A stretch of 37,742 bases of DNA. Source: Apostichopus parvimensis. Its lineage: Eukaryota > Echinodermata > Holothuroidea > Aspidochirotida > Stichopodidae. The stretch covers positions 39,161 to 76,902 of the forward strand of contig KN884094.1 of NCBI GenBank assembly GCA_000934455.1, written 5' to 3'. The number at the start of each line of letters is the position of its first letter. Within the stretch, counting starts at the first letter, position 1. The position numbers were made by a program, and so were the translations under genes. Under the pieces are notes generated by a model. The model was given only the letters and a program-made list of their open reading frames with translations. It searched no databases and was not told the origin of the DNA. Positions 19,833 to 30,023 of this stretch are shown one piece after another.

Positions 19833-20408
19833 GTGAGTATTATGATTACAATCTGTTTCATTTAATGGTGTGTTCTGGGGTGGCAGAGATGGTAGGCCGG
19901 GGTGGAACACAGGTCCCCCAGTTTTTTGAAAAACCTAACAAGTGCCCCCTTTTAGAAGTAAATTTATTGTTAATAATGAAAATTGCTACCCTTTTTCCAC
20001 ATTGGTATTGAAAAAGTGCTCCACTATTTAAAATGTAACCCTGCCAAGAAACTATTAAAAGAAAACTTATCAGAAAGTGCCGTTTTGTTGAAAACTTTGC
20101 AACGAACAGTGATTAAAAAGTGACATTTATTTTAGAAACATTTCAATACCGGAGTTTGTGGTGCAGAATGTACACAGTGTCCAGTTTGTCAGGACATTCT
20201 AGGTGATTTGCAGGCTGCTTCCTGCAATCAAAGTCACATGTTCCCCAAAGTGCCCTTCTTCTTGTGCCCCTTCCCCCCACCCACATCGCTCCACAGATTG
20301 AACCCCCTTCTGCCATCTTTGGTTATGAAGTATGAAGACCAGCTCACAACTGTTTCTTGTAACAAACAAAATCTTCTCAAAAAGTTCCTTCTGCCATTTT
20401 ATTAACAG

Positions 20409-20531
20409 AGAAAAATCCTTGTGCGTCAGACCCCTGTAAGAACAATGGTGTGTGCCAGAGGGCGGCCGACAACTGCAATGAATTTCAGTGCACTTGCACA
20501 GGCTGCTGGGCTGGTGAATTCTGTGAACAAG
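20409..20531 (+). CDS. Exon 28: 8-Cys EGF-like repeat
   Basis: 41 codons; acceptor ACAG (a second AG two bases on would break phase), donor GTAAGA. O-glucose consensus CASDPC. C3-Ca loop 6 (QRAADN), Ca-N-E-F-Q-C4, C5-T-G-Cb-W-A-G. Its Ca partners the Cb of exon 27 in the staple model. The next intron (825 nt) carries an antisense LINE fragment. Confidence 0.92.
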
Positions 20532-20576
20532 GTAAGATTAATACATAACAGTGACATAAGATTGTCTAATCTCATC

Positions 20577-20880
20577 CGTATTACCTTTGAGAATTAAACA
20601 TAAATTAATTTTATATAGGGCTTAATACAGCGTTTCAAAGCGCTTTACAAAGTTGGAAAGAGACAAAGGAAACCAAGAAAAACAAGAAACTAGGAATCAA
20701 ACAGAAATGTTTTAAGTTGTCTCTTGAAAATACAAAGGGAGGGAGAGTCACGAACGTGAAATGGGAGTTCGTTCCAAAGAGAAGGCGCTGTGACAGAAAA
20801 AGGCACGATCGCCATAACGAGTGCGGGTACGTGGACCAGGAGTTAATTGCAAATCGCATGATAGGAAGAGCGAAGCATAA
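20577..20880 (-). mobile_element. Antisense LINE 3' fragment (RT C-terminus)
   Basis: On the - strand it encodes the conserved tail of non-LTR reverse transcriptases: RTRTRYGDRAF, then FSVTAPSLWNELP (about 20799-20763) and FKRQLKTFLF (about 20733-20703), followed by a stop. One extra A in the run 20797-20801 (T on the - strand) shifts the frame between the first two motifs, so the copy is dead. A UTR with AGCGCTTTG and CCTATATAAA follows. It is 5' truncated near 20880. Confidence 0.75.
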
Positions 20881-21270
20881 CTGTAGTTAGCTAGTAACTT
20901 AGTTATTAATAAATAGTTTACATACAAACCTTGTGAGGGTTTGGTTGATCTAATAGTAAAGACTAAGGAAGTTTAGTTTACCAGTTGATGTAATGTATAC
21001 TTAGCAAAGTATCTTTGATTTTGATTTTGATTTATTTGAATACCATACTTAAATACTAGGTAAATGAAGTGAAAGTAGGTACCAATTAATCGATTGATTT
21101 TAATAAGTTTAAAATGGTAAGTTTCATCACTGAATTGTTAATTATAGTTTCTAATTTTATAAAATCAGAGTTATGTTTTATATGGTGATTCCCTGTCTTT
21201 ATATTATTATATTTAAAGCTCTTATAAGGAACTTATAGTTCTCAGTCTTGAAGATGAAAAATCAGGCTAA

Positions 21271-21287
21271 CCCCCCCCCCCCCCCCC
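21271..21287. repeat. Poly(C) run, 17 nt
   Basis: Uninterrupted C run in intron 28, about 70 nt before the exon 29 acceptor. Confidence 0.95.
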
Positions 21288-21356
21288 ACCTCTCGCACCC
21301 ATCACACTGTATTGTAACAATGTAATGATTTTGTGTTAAATTATTCCCTCATGCAG

Positions 21357-21479
21357 TTATATCTGGCTGTTCTGTCAATCCATGTGAAAATGGTGGTACT
21401 TGCATGCAGTTATCAGAGACCTGTGATGGATTCATGTGTCAATGTCCTGAATGCTTTTCTGGGGACAGATGCCAAGTTG
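21357..21479 (+). CDS. Exon 29: 8-Cys EGF-like repeat
   Basis: 41 codons; acceptor GCAG, donor GTGAGT. Unusual linker ISG before C1; O-fucose consensus ENGGTC. C3-Ca loop 6 (MQLSET), Ca-D-G-F-M-C4, C5-P-E-Cb-F-S-G. Intron 29 (535 nt): nothing seen. Confidence 0.92.
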
Positions 21480-22014
21480 GTGAGTAAACTTCAATCTATT
21501 GGAATGATTCTGACATCAAATTTGCCAAATTTTCGTAAAAAATTATGAACCCTTCATTTTATCTGACGAAACTATCTGGTATCATATATTAAATGCTTTA
21601 TCCGCACTACACAGGCAAATGCAGAGAGATAGTAGCACTTTTCTGTTGTACACAAGAATTTTAATATTATACTCCTGTTTCGAAACAATTACAGTTCAAA
21701 CAAACAAACTTAAAAGTGCTCAGCAAGCTGAGAAAAGTAGAATAATTTCTGGAACTTTGAGTAATTTCTTTTGCAGGGACATATTAAAATGATACAAAGA
21801 AGGATTTCTCTTACATAAATATTTTATGTCACTCAGATACTGTGAAGATAGACTCTTCAACTACTACAATTCAGAAGCACTTCCAATTCAACATTGACCC
21901 AAGTATCGCTCTATTCTTACCAGGGTGTTACAACAAGAGAGAAAAAAAGTTGACATTTTTTGCAAGATTTGTTATTTCCATTTCTCTATCTTCTTTTTCT
22001 GTTTTCTATGTCAG

Positions 22015-22137
22015 ATAATAACATCTGTAGGACCAACCCCTGTCAAAATGGAGGAATCTGTCAGAGAGATCCTAATGATTGCTCATCATATACCTGTCAG
22101 TGCCCCAACTGCTGGACAGGACCAACATGCTCACAAG
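22015..22137 (+). CDS. Exon 30: 8-Cys EGF-like repeat
   Basis: 41 codons; acceptor TCAG, donor GTAGAT (weak). Loop QRDPND, Ca-S-S-Y-T-C4-Q-C5-P-N-Cb-W-T-G-P-T-C6: close to the consensus of the array and very similar to exon 35. Intron 30 (629 nt) carries a 63-bp tandem repeat and an 8-G run. Confidence 0.9.
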
Positions 22138-22440
22138 GTAGATGAATAATCAATATAAATTCATTTTTTTAATTTTTCCCTAACATTAAGTCTAAATGTT
22201 CCCTAAGCAGCTGATGTTGAATGACATGTTCACAATGTATAGGTTCAAGTTGGTTCAGTAAATTTGTTTTGGAGTCAGCAAAGTATTATTATAATAATTA
22301 ATATTTTTTGGGGGGGTAGGGGGAATGAAGTTTGTGAGTTATTCATATTCTTCTATTTATATAATGAAATGGTTATAATATGCAAATTATGAGCTAACAT
22401 GATTGTCTGTTATGTTTACAAACCAGGCAGATATACTAGA

Positions 22441-22626
22441 ATGTAGTTGTCGGAATAATTTCTCAGAAGTTTTCATTGGTCTTGTAATGTTTGATAACTA
22501 AATATGTAGTTGTAGGAATAATTTTGTAGAATTTTTCATAGTTCTTGTAATGTTTGATAACTAAATATGAAGTTGTAGGAAAAAATTTTGTTCTTGTAAT
22601 GTTTGATTACAAAATATGTAGTTGTT
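22441..22626. repeat. Tandem repeat, 63-bp unit, about 2.8 copies
   Basis: Units begin ATG(T/A)AGTTGT at 22441, 22504, 22567 and 22616. The third is shortened to 49 nt by an internal deletion, and the fourth is only a stub. All full units contain CTTGTAATGTTTGAT. Confidence 0.9.
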
Positions 22627-22766
22627 TTCAGTTTACTATAAAAACAGACATTGTACACACCCCTGGAAATGCAAACAGTTTTATTACAAAGAAGTTAAGA
22701 ATGAAATCATGTTACAAAATAATACTTAGTTTCTCATCAATCTACATTTGATTTCTTCTTCAACAG

Positions 22767-22892
22767 CTGTGAGTATCTGCAGCAGTGAGAGCCCTTGTCA
22801 GAATGGAGGTGTTTGTTCAACACTGATAGGCAACTGCCTTGAGTATACCTGTACATGTCTGGGATGTTGGGGAGGCTCCCTGTGCTCTATCT
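22767..22892 (+). CDS. Exon 31: 8-Cys EGF-like repeat
   Basis: 42 codons; acceptor ACAG, donor GTAAGT. C1-C2 spacing 5 (SSESP), unlike all neighbours. Loop STLIGN, Ca-L-E-Y-T-C4, C5-L-G-Cb-W-G-G. Intron 31 (425 nt): nothing seen. Confidence 0.92.
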
Positions 22893-23317
22893 GTAAGTCC
22901 TAATCAATAATCTCCCTTTAGTAGTCAATTCTTCCAAATAGTTGAGATTTTACTGGGTATAATTCATTAGGTATGAATATAAGAACTCCCTTCAATTTGT
23001 TAAAAGGCAGTTAAACATCATCGGGTTTGATCGTGCAGTTATATAATTGTCAGATAATTTCATTTTGTTATGATAATGCTCATTTTGATTTGGTTTAAAA
23101 GTTCCATTATATCATTTTCAATGGTTATGATAATAACAACAAGCTGCATATTAAGCAATAGCCCCCTCTTGACCCTACCCTTTCAATGCCATTGCTACCT
23201 GGTTCTAGGTTCCCATCCATATTAAATATAACTCAAAGATCACCTTTAAACTCACAGCCATCAAACATTCCTACTTAATACACCTGAGTGTGTTATATTA
23301 TGTTTTACTTTGTACAG

Positions 23318-23440
23318 CCACCAGCTCATGCGATAGCGACCCATGTCTCAACGGAGGAACTTGCTTGACTCTATCCAATGACTGTGGCCAGTACCGTTGC
23401 CTATGTCCAAGCTGTTATATAGGTGACCAATGTGAAAGAT
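23318..23440 (+). CDS. Exon 32: 8-Cys EGF-like repeat
   Basis: 41 codons; acceptor ACAG, donor GTAAGT. O-glucose (CDSDPC) and O-fucose (LNGGTC) sites. Loop LTLSND, Ca-G-Q-Y-R-C4, C5-P-S-Cb-Y-I-G. Resembles exon 37 (TSSCDS start, LTL loop). Intron 32 (460 nt): AT-rich, nothing else. Confidence 0.93.
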
Positions 23441-23900
23441 GTAAGTCACAGGAGAAAAGTTTTCCTGTTTTTTATCAATTTTTAAACTTATGGTTTCACT
23501 CTTGATTACTCTATGAAAACATACTTCTCGTTATTAATTTAATTTTTTTTATTATTATTTTATGATTCCATTATTTTATTACAACTCCAGTAAGATTGAT
23601 GAATATGTCGTAAATTAAATAAAACAATTTAATGGAAAAATATTAAAACCTTTGTCTGTAATATGATTTGATGTTCCAACGGTTATCTTTCATAAAGAGG
23701 AAGGTTTTTGAAAGATTCCGGGTAATGTCTGAGATTTCAAACTTTCTCAAAGAATTACATATATTATGTATTTTCATTCAGTCTCTACATGGATATATTA
23801 AATGTTTTTACACCTTTGTCTATCGCAAGATTACAACCATGTTTAACAATCCCTCTCTACTTTATTATATTTTTATTATTTATTTCGTCAATACCAACAG

Positions 23901-24023
23901 ACGACTCTATCTGTGATACCAACCCATGTCTTAACGGTGCGGTCTGTGTAGCCGATCCAACTAACTGCAGGGCGTTCACATGCCAATGTGATGGTTGCTT
24001 TGGTGGACCACTCTGTACTGAAA
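23901..24023 (+). CDS. Exon 33: 8-Cys EGF-like repeat
   Basis: 41 codons; acceptor ACAG, donor GTGAGT. Loop VADPTN as in exon 16; Ca-R-A-F-T-C4; C5-D-G-Cb-F-G-G. The intron that follows (564 nt) is largely a two-copy duplication (24058-24353). Confidence 0.93.
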
Positions 24024-24057
24024 GTGAGTACGAAAAATTGATTTCTAGAAGTAGTAG

Positions 24058-24353
24058 AAAATTACCCATGTGTCTCTCAGCCTCTCCATCCTGAACGTCA
24101 CAAACACTAGGTGATGTTAGTAACCCTCGTGTACCCTACTATGCCCACCACCACCTCCCCCCCTCCCCAACTCTACTGAAGAACCACTGAATAGAGGTAT
24201 AAAATTACCCATGTGTCTCTCAGCATTTCCATCTAGAACTTCACAAACCCTAGGTGATGTTGGTAACTCTTGTGTACCCTACTATCCCCACCACCTCCCC
24301 CTCCCTCCTCCCCTCCCCCACCTCCCCAACTCTACTGAAGAACCACTGCATAG
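24058..24353. repeat. Tandem duplication, 143-bp period, two copies
   Basis: 24058-24200 and 24201-24353 both start AAAATTACCCATGTGTCTCTC and end CTACTGAAGAACCACTG. They diverge by scattered substitutions and by length of an internal C/T-rich tract. Occupies more than half of intron 33. Confidence 0.92.
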
Positions 24354-24587
24354 ATTATTTTTTACACCTAACCAACATGAAACCTTGATTCTTCTCAGTA
24401 TTCACAATTGGTTGAAATTTTCAAACCCTGTTTCTGAATAATAAGCAGAACACAATGATCATTTTGTGGAAAATTGAATAAACTGTCAAATATTTTTGAA
24501 ACTTTTATATAACTTCCTTTGATAATCTGGGAATGGGAAAATGTTTGTCCCCATAAAATTAGTTGCTTTGATGTTATTTTCAAACAG

Positions 24588-24710
24588 AACTTGAGGGTTG
24601 CGCTGATAGGCCATGTTTGAATGGTGGTAGCTGCTTCCAGGATCCAGATGTTTGTGACAGTTATACTTGTACATGTCCACCCTGCCATGGAGGTGACAAC
24701 TGTGAAATTG
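24588..24710 (+). CDS. Exon 34: 8-Cys EGF-like repeat
   Basis: 41 codons; acceptor ACAG, donor GTAAGT. Begins LEGC, not N/D-P-C. O-fucose consensus LNGGSC. Loop FQDPDV, Ca-D-S-Y-T-C4, C5-P-P-Cb-H-G-G with His after Cb. Intron 34 (611 nt): nothing seen. Confidence 0.93.
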
Positions 24711-25321
24711 GTAAGTCAATTCAAGCTGTGACAGGACATTATGCCGTAAAAAGTTTCATTAAAAATATGAATTTTCATTTCAACAATCCAAGAGCATGTC
24801 ACCAAGCATGTCACTAATTTTAGAAGTTATCAAAAATTGAAATGACCATTGGAAAGCTTTTCACTATGATCAGCAGTAAACAATTTAATTTTGTTCTCAC
24901 AACTTTATCATCTTTTACCAAATTTTGAAACTTATGTATTATTTCTGTCTCTTTAGTTTTGGAACTGAAGAATGTAAAACTAATTAGAGCAATAAGTGAA
25001 AGAGTCAGTTTGTGCATCAGTTTAGTATTATATCACTTCATTTCATCCATTTCTGCATCTCTTTGCATTTTTGATAATAATATAACTGTGGATAATCCTG
25101 CACATAATAGATAATATTCTGCACATACTAAAATCATGTACCATGAAATATGTGATAAAAGGGACTAAAAATGGAGGCCAAAAAAAAACAGTTCCTCTCA
25201 GTATGTTGACAGAAACCAAGTTTGTTCCATGGACTACTTTATTTTTTATTAGACTTTAAATTTAATTTTGTTTTTTCACCACTATTCAGTTTTTTTGACA
25301 ATGGTGTCTTTGTTTTCACAG

Positions 25322-25444
25322 GAAACAATGTTTGTCTGAGCAGCCCCTGTGCCAACGGTGGCCTTTGTCAAATCAGTCCCACAGACTGTAGCACCTACAC
25401 CTGTCAATGCCCCGACTGCTGGACAGGTCCGACGTGTGCAATGC
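25322..25444 (+). CDS. Exon 35: 8-Cys EGF-like repeat
   Basis: 41 codons; acceptor ACAG, donor GTAAGT. O-glucose consensus CLSSPC. Loop QISPTD, Ca-S-T-Y-T-C4-Q-C5-P-D-Cb-W-T-G-P. Intron 35 (562 nt): nothing seen. Confidence 0.93.
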
Positions 25445-26006
25445 GTAAGTCTCAATTTTGTTTGAAAACTTTCTAGAATTTTTCATATTGATACTTAAGG
25501 GAAAGGGGCCTAATTGAAGTCTAGTGGTTTTTTGTTTTGCAATGATCATTATCTCCCTTTTGTGTATAAATTCAAATTTTTGTTTTTTTATTGCATTTTC
25601 TTCTTACTGATTCTAGTTTAATTAATGCCCAGTATTAAGAAACAGCAAAACAAGTAAGTTGTCTGTTTAGAGCTGAAGTCCTATAAATTTTCATTGTAGT
25701 TTGAAATATTAGCAATAATTGTATTCTGGATTTTTCCATTTTGCTTGCAGGTTTCGAGATTACACTTGATACATCAATACATTTTGCACTGCTCTTATTT
25801 GAGAGTTTATAATCTCATAACTTTTAAATTGTTTATTACAGAAGTTAATAATTGTTGTAAAAACTTCTCAGGTAAATTGCTTTATGTTTTGTTCCAGTTA
25901 TTAGTTTCCGTATAAAAGCAAGACAAAAGACAGCTTTCTTTCCACAGATATTTTTTATGATATTTTTTAATATTTCAAGTTGTTGATAATATTTTTGTTT
26001 TGGCAG

Positions 26007-26129
26007 CATTTACTCCATGTACTCAGAGTACCTGTTTGAATGGTGGCTTATGTATACCAAACTCTGCTTTCTGTCTGGCCTACTCTTGTACATGTGCTGG
26101 GTGCTACACTGGCTACAACTGTGCAATCT
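26007..26129 (+). CDS. Exon 36: 8-Cys EGF-like repeat
   Basis: 41 codons; acceptor GCAG, donor GTAAGT. Thr replaces Pro before C2 (TQSTC). Loop IPNSAF, Ca-L-A-Y-S-C4, C5-A-G-Cb-Y-T-G. Intron 36 (840 nt) holds C runs near 26828-26849 and otherwise only AT-rich sequence. Confidence 0.92.
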
Positions 26130-26969
26130 GTAAGTTACTATTTATTATGCATAGTAACCTAACAAACATTTACAAATTAATTGATACTCATTAAACACCC
26201 TATACTACACACTAAGGCAGTTTGAAAGTTCTATGTATACATATAGTAGAATACTATGTAAAAATAATTTTGAAATTAATACTCGTGTAATATGCTATGT
26301 TTAGTAGATTGAATGACACAGACACATAGTGAATGACTGGTGACTAATAAAACAAAGGAATAAAGTTTAAGGAATTCATTTTAAGAGATCAATGCTTAAT
26401 TATAACTTCTATTAATTTAGCAATTCTTGTGTATCTTAGCTTACTGCTCCTAAATTGAATCCCTTGTCAGTCCAAGTTTGCCTTGATCAATGTTTTCTTA
26501 ATTTTTTTTAAGCATTTCCTCTCATTTGCCATAAAAAGATAAAACTTTAAGAAATATATTGATATGAAGATCCATTGCAAGAGTTAATAAGTTCACTTTC
26601 ATAGCCTTGCAGAATCAAATGTTAGAGAGCTATGTTAAGAAGATTTCACACTTTCCTTTGTCTGAATATGATGTGTAATGTTTAATGTTTAACCTAATGT
26701 TTTAATGTTTGATGTCATCTTTTGAAGTTAGGTTTGATTGTTCACATTTTGTTGTTCAGTTCTTTAAAAAAAATTCAACCCCAAATAAAATTTTGCATTA
26801 TTTAAGTTATTTTGTAATTGTAGCAACTCCCCCCTTCCCCCCCCCCCCACCAAAAAAAGTACCAGCTTGAGCTTTCTTTTAACAAATTTTTAATAAAGCC
26901 ATAGTGAATAACGCCTTAAATTATGGTAATTCCTATATTTGTTTTAATACTGTTTTAATTATTTTGCAG

Positions 26970-27092
26970 CTACCAGTTCCTGTGACAGCTCCCCTTGCAA
27001 AAATGAAGGCTCATGTCTGACCTTACCTGAAGACTGCAGTCAGTATATATGTACATGTCCGCCATGCTTTACAGGAACAAATTGTGAAATAC
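26970..27092 (+). CDS. Exon 37: last standard 8-Cys EGF-like repeat
   Basis: 41 codons; acceptor GCAG, donor GTAAGT. O-glucose (CDSSPC) and O-fucose (KNEGSC) sites. Loop LTLPED, Ca-S-Q-Y-I-C4, C5-P-P-Cb-F-T-G. Its Cb is matched by the Ca of exon 38. Intron 37 (781 nt): nothing recognised; an 8-G run near 27551. Confidence 0.93.
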
Positions 27093-27873
27093 GTAAGTAT
27101 CCCAGCTCCCTAAGACAGATCTCCTGCCATAAATAATTGCTCATGATACGTTTAAAAATAAATATTATGACTTTTAGTAGCCTGAGGAATGAAATATATA
27201 GAGGATAGCAGGTTTCGTTAACCGAGGTAGGCTGCCTGAGCCTACCACTGCTTACTGCATTGATTACTCGTCTCATAAGCTGGACATGGAGGATGTGATA
27301 AATGTCAGTCCAAATAGCTTGAATGTATAAGCTGCATATCATACCCCTCACTGAATGTTTAAATGTTCTGTTGAATTAAGGTCACAATGAGGTAAACAGT
27401 ATATAAACTGAGTAAAGGAAATATGGAAAACTGATTGTGGAAATATATACAAAATTTGAAAAAAGGTAAAGAATCCTTTGCTCCACCACTAGAGCCATCC
27501 AGCCGTTAGTTGGTGGTCATTACTATATAGCTATTCCTCTGCCCTGGGAGTGGGGGGGGCGGCACCAGTTAGGATCCAAAGTACCTTGCAGACTGTGTAA
27601 AGCAGGCGTCATTCAGTCACCAGTTTCATCCAATGCAGCTCAAAAATTCCAATTTGACATTTTTAAACTGTCTGGTACCTTTCTATCAAGTTCCCCTTAA
27701 AAAAATAAAATACTAAATGTTTGCAAAGCTCTGACAGAAATGATGGGCATTAAGTATAAATGCTACTTTGAGAAAGGGAACTATCAGATTTATTGATCCC
27801 ATTGAAAAGAATATTTCCAAAAAGTATTATTCCATTTATTGATATATTTTTGATTATTTACATTTCTCTCCAG

Positions 27874-27987
27874 CCGTGGATGCTTGCTCAGTGGGTACCT
27901 GTCTGTTCAGTGGAACGTGTGAGAACCGCTGTACACACTTTGTCTGTCATTGTCCTGTAGGCTATAGTGGATCCAACTGTCAATCTG
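27874..27987 (+). CDS. Exon 38: 7-Cys EGF-like repeat lacking Cb
   Basis: 38 codons; acceptor CCAG, donor GTGAGG. Short C3-Ca loop of 3 (ENR), Ca-T-H-F-V-C4; the Cb position has reverted to the canonical Gly (C5-P-V-G-Y-S-G). O-fucose consensus LFSGTC. First domain of the transition from 8 to 6 cysteines. Intron 38 (489 nt) is T-rich with TCATTTTTTGAAA-like repetition. Confidence 0.92.
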
Positions 27988-28476
27988 GTGAGGAAAAACT
28001 TATTTTTATTTCACATTGAATCATTTTTTTAAAAGTCTATTTTTTTAAAGTCATTTCTTGAAGTCAGTTTTTGTCATTGTTTACATTTGTTTTCATTGTT
28101 TTCATGTTGAAGTCATTTTTTGAAAATCATTTTTTGAAAGTTTCTTTCAATTTTTCAATTTGGTTATTCCTAATATGATTGTGTTATTTCCGGCATTGGA
28201 TCAGGTACAAATGAAGTTACATTGATTATATTATGTTGAAATTGTCAGAAGAATTTTAGTTAGTATAAATTTTCTTTGCTCTTCCACTCTTTGTTTTGAT
28301 ATTATTAATTAATTGAAATAAAGATGAACTGAAAAATAAAGATTAATGGAAGTAAATCATCTGATCAACCTTAAATACCTTTAAATGCAAAGTTGAGATT
28401 GTTTCTGCATTTAATTAACATTAACACTCGGTATCAACAAGAGGTCAACTTGCTTCTTTTCCCCATAATGTTTAAG

Positions 28477-28584
28477 ATTCCTGTAATCCAAATCCATGTG
28501 GAGTCACCGGTACCTGCATCAGGACAGAGACATCTTACCGATGTGAATGTGATCAATGCCACACTGGCAAGAACTGTGATATTG
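28477..28584 (+). CDS. Exon 39: 7-Cys EGF-like repeat lacking Ca, short linker
   Basis: 36 codons, the shortest exon. The acceptor is an uncommon AAG; an in-frame TAA at 28473-28475 rules out a longer exon, and no other AG lies before C1. Only one codon follows the split codon before C1, so the linker from exon 38 is 4 residues instead of 6. No Cys in the C3-C4 loop (IRTETSYR); Cb present (C5-D-Q-Cb-H-T-G). Intron 39 (579 nt): AT-rich, nothing seen. Confidence 0.85.
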
Positions 28585-29163
28585 GTAAGTATCTTAATAG
28601 GCTGTTTCTAAGGTGAAAATCATTATTGTTTATTATGGTCTGTTAATGTTCTAATGGTTACACCTCATGCTAAGAAGCACCAACAAGCATTAAAACTGTG
28701 TAAGTAAAAATGATGATTGTAAATTTAAACATTGATTTATTATTATTCCAGATAACTTGTAATGATCTTTTCTACTGTTTTATTAAATTTTCTTCTATTT
28801 TACTCTTAGCAAAGTGAATTCCCTTCAAACGTAATAATCTTCATTTCTGTTTTTTTCTTATTTTTTTGGTGAAAGATGTTTAAGTATAAAAAGTGAACCA
28901 AAATATAAATAAATATGTAAAAATTATAAACCAAATCAAGCAGTTTGTTCCTGAAGATGATATGTTTTTTAATCTTTATTTTCTAACTATTTACCTTCTA
29001 AGTTGAGGACAAGAATTGTCTAGGAACTATTTTAAAGTGAATCGTATTAACCTAAATTCATCTAATGAGATTTATGATATTAACATATTATTAAAATTCA
29101 AGTGAATAGTATTTGAAAAGAAAATATGAGAAGCTCATGTTTTTGTATTTTTGTTTTTTACAG

Positions 29164-29277
29164 ATGTTGATCTGTGCATAACATTTCCATGTGTCAATGG
29201 TGGTACGTGTCAGAACCATTGTACACATTACACCTGCGAATGTCCTCTTGGCTGGGAAGGCTATGATTGCAGTCAAC
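29164..29277 (+). CDS. Exon 40: 7-Cys EGF-like repeat lacking Cb
   Basis: 38 codons; acceptor ACAG, donor GTAAGT. Loop QNH, Ca-T-H-Y-T-C4-E-C5-P as in exon 14, but then L-G-W instead of Q-Cb-Y. O-fucose consensus VNGGTC. Linker to exon 39 is the standard 6. Intron 40 (632 nt): AT-rich, nothing seen. Confidence 0.93.
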
Positions 29278-29909
29278 GTAAGTATAACCATATCAGAGGA
29301 CATTTATATCGTCAATTGAGACAGTAACCAATCAGCAAGTGGTTAATTACCTGCTAACATTAAATTTCATGATGTTTGCATATAGTTTTGGTGATATTTT
29401 ATGATACTTTTTTTTATTTTTTTAATATATTTTTATATTTCACATAGTATATTAATATTTCACATAGTAGGAAAAATGCCATGCTAATCACAAAAGTTAG
29501 TTTCAAAAACACTGAGGAATCATACAAAACAAAAACTGTAAGTTAATTCCTTAAATTATTCATTGTTTTATTCCCAATGAAACCAGTTTGACAGAGTAAG
29601 TCAGCATTTGAAGACATGTAGCAATTGAGGGTGGCAGGCACACCAACAAGCTATGTTTACAGTGGAATGGCTGTCTGACAATATGAAATAATGGACAATT
29701 TATTAATCACATCTACTCAAACAAGGTTTTAGTTAATAAACAATTCTGAACAGCCATCTTTCTCCAATAGGCAATACAAATCCAGTACAAAGGTAATACT
29801 GCTGAAGTATTAGGAAATATAGCATATTGTCTTGTATGCTAATTTGAAGTAATCTGTATTCTAAAAATGAAGATCACAAAACCCTTTCTGTATGTTATCT
29901 TCCCTTCAG

Positions 29910-30023
29910 GTGTTAATCCATGCCAGAGTTCACCGTGCATAAATGGAGGACAGTGTGTGAATGCTTTCATATCGTATGACTGCCTCTGTCAGCCAGGATT
30001 TACTGGTCTAACTTGTGAAACAG
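29910..30023 (+). CDS. Exon 41: canonical 6-Cys EGF domain
   Basis: 38 codons; acceptor TCAG, donor GTATTA. First domain with neither Ca nor Cb: C3-VNAFISYD-C4 and C5-Q-P-G-F-T-G. O-glucose consensus CQSSPC. Starts VNPC, so it is not calcium-binding by motif. Intron 41 (549 nt) holds a short duplication CTAGATGGCAAGTT around 30288-30326. Confidence 0.94.

Noticed and set aside
471..27092. The eight-cysteine domains as laminin-type or integrin-type EGFs
   Set aside because: Laminin EGFs place the extra pair after C6 and start C-x-C; integrin EGFs have different spacing. Here the extra cysteines lie in the C3-C4 and C5-C6 loops of an otherwise canonical EGF.
471..29277. Simple intradomain Ca-Cb disulfide
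   Set aside because: It leaves five unpaired cysteines in exons 26, 27, 38, 39 and 40, whereas Cb(N)-Ca(N+1) leaves none within the window. Kept only as the competing hypothesis to test.
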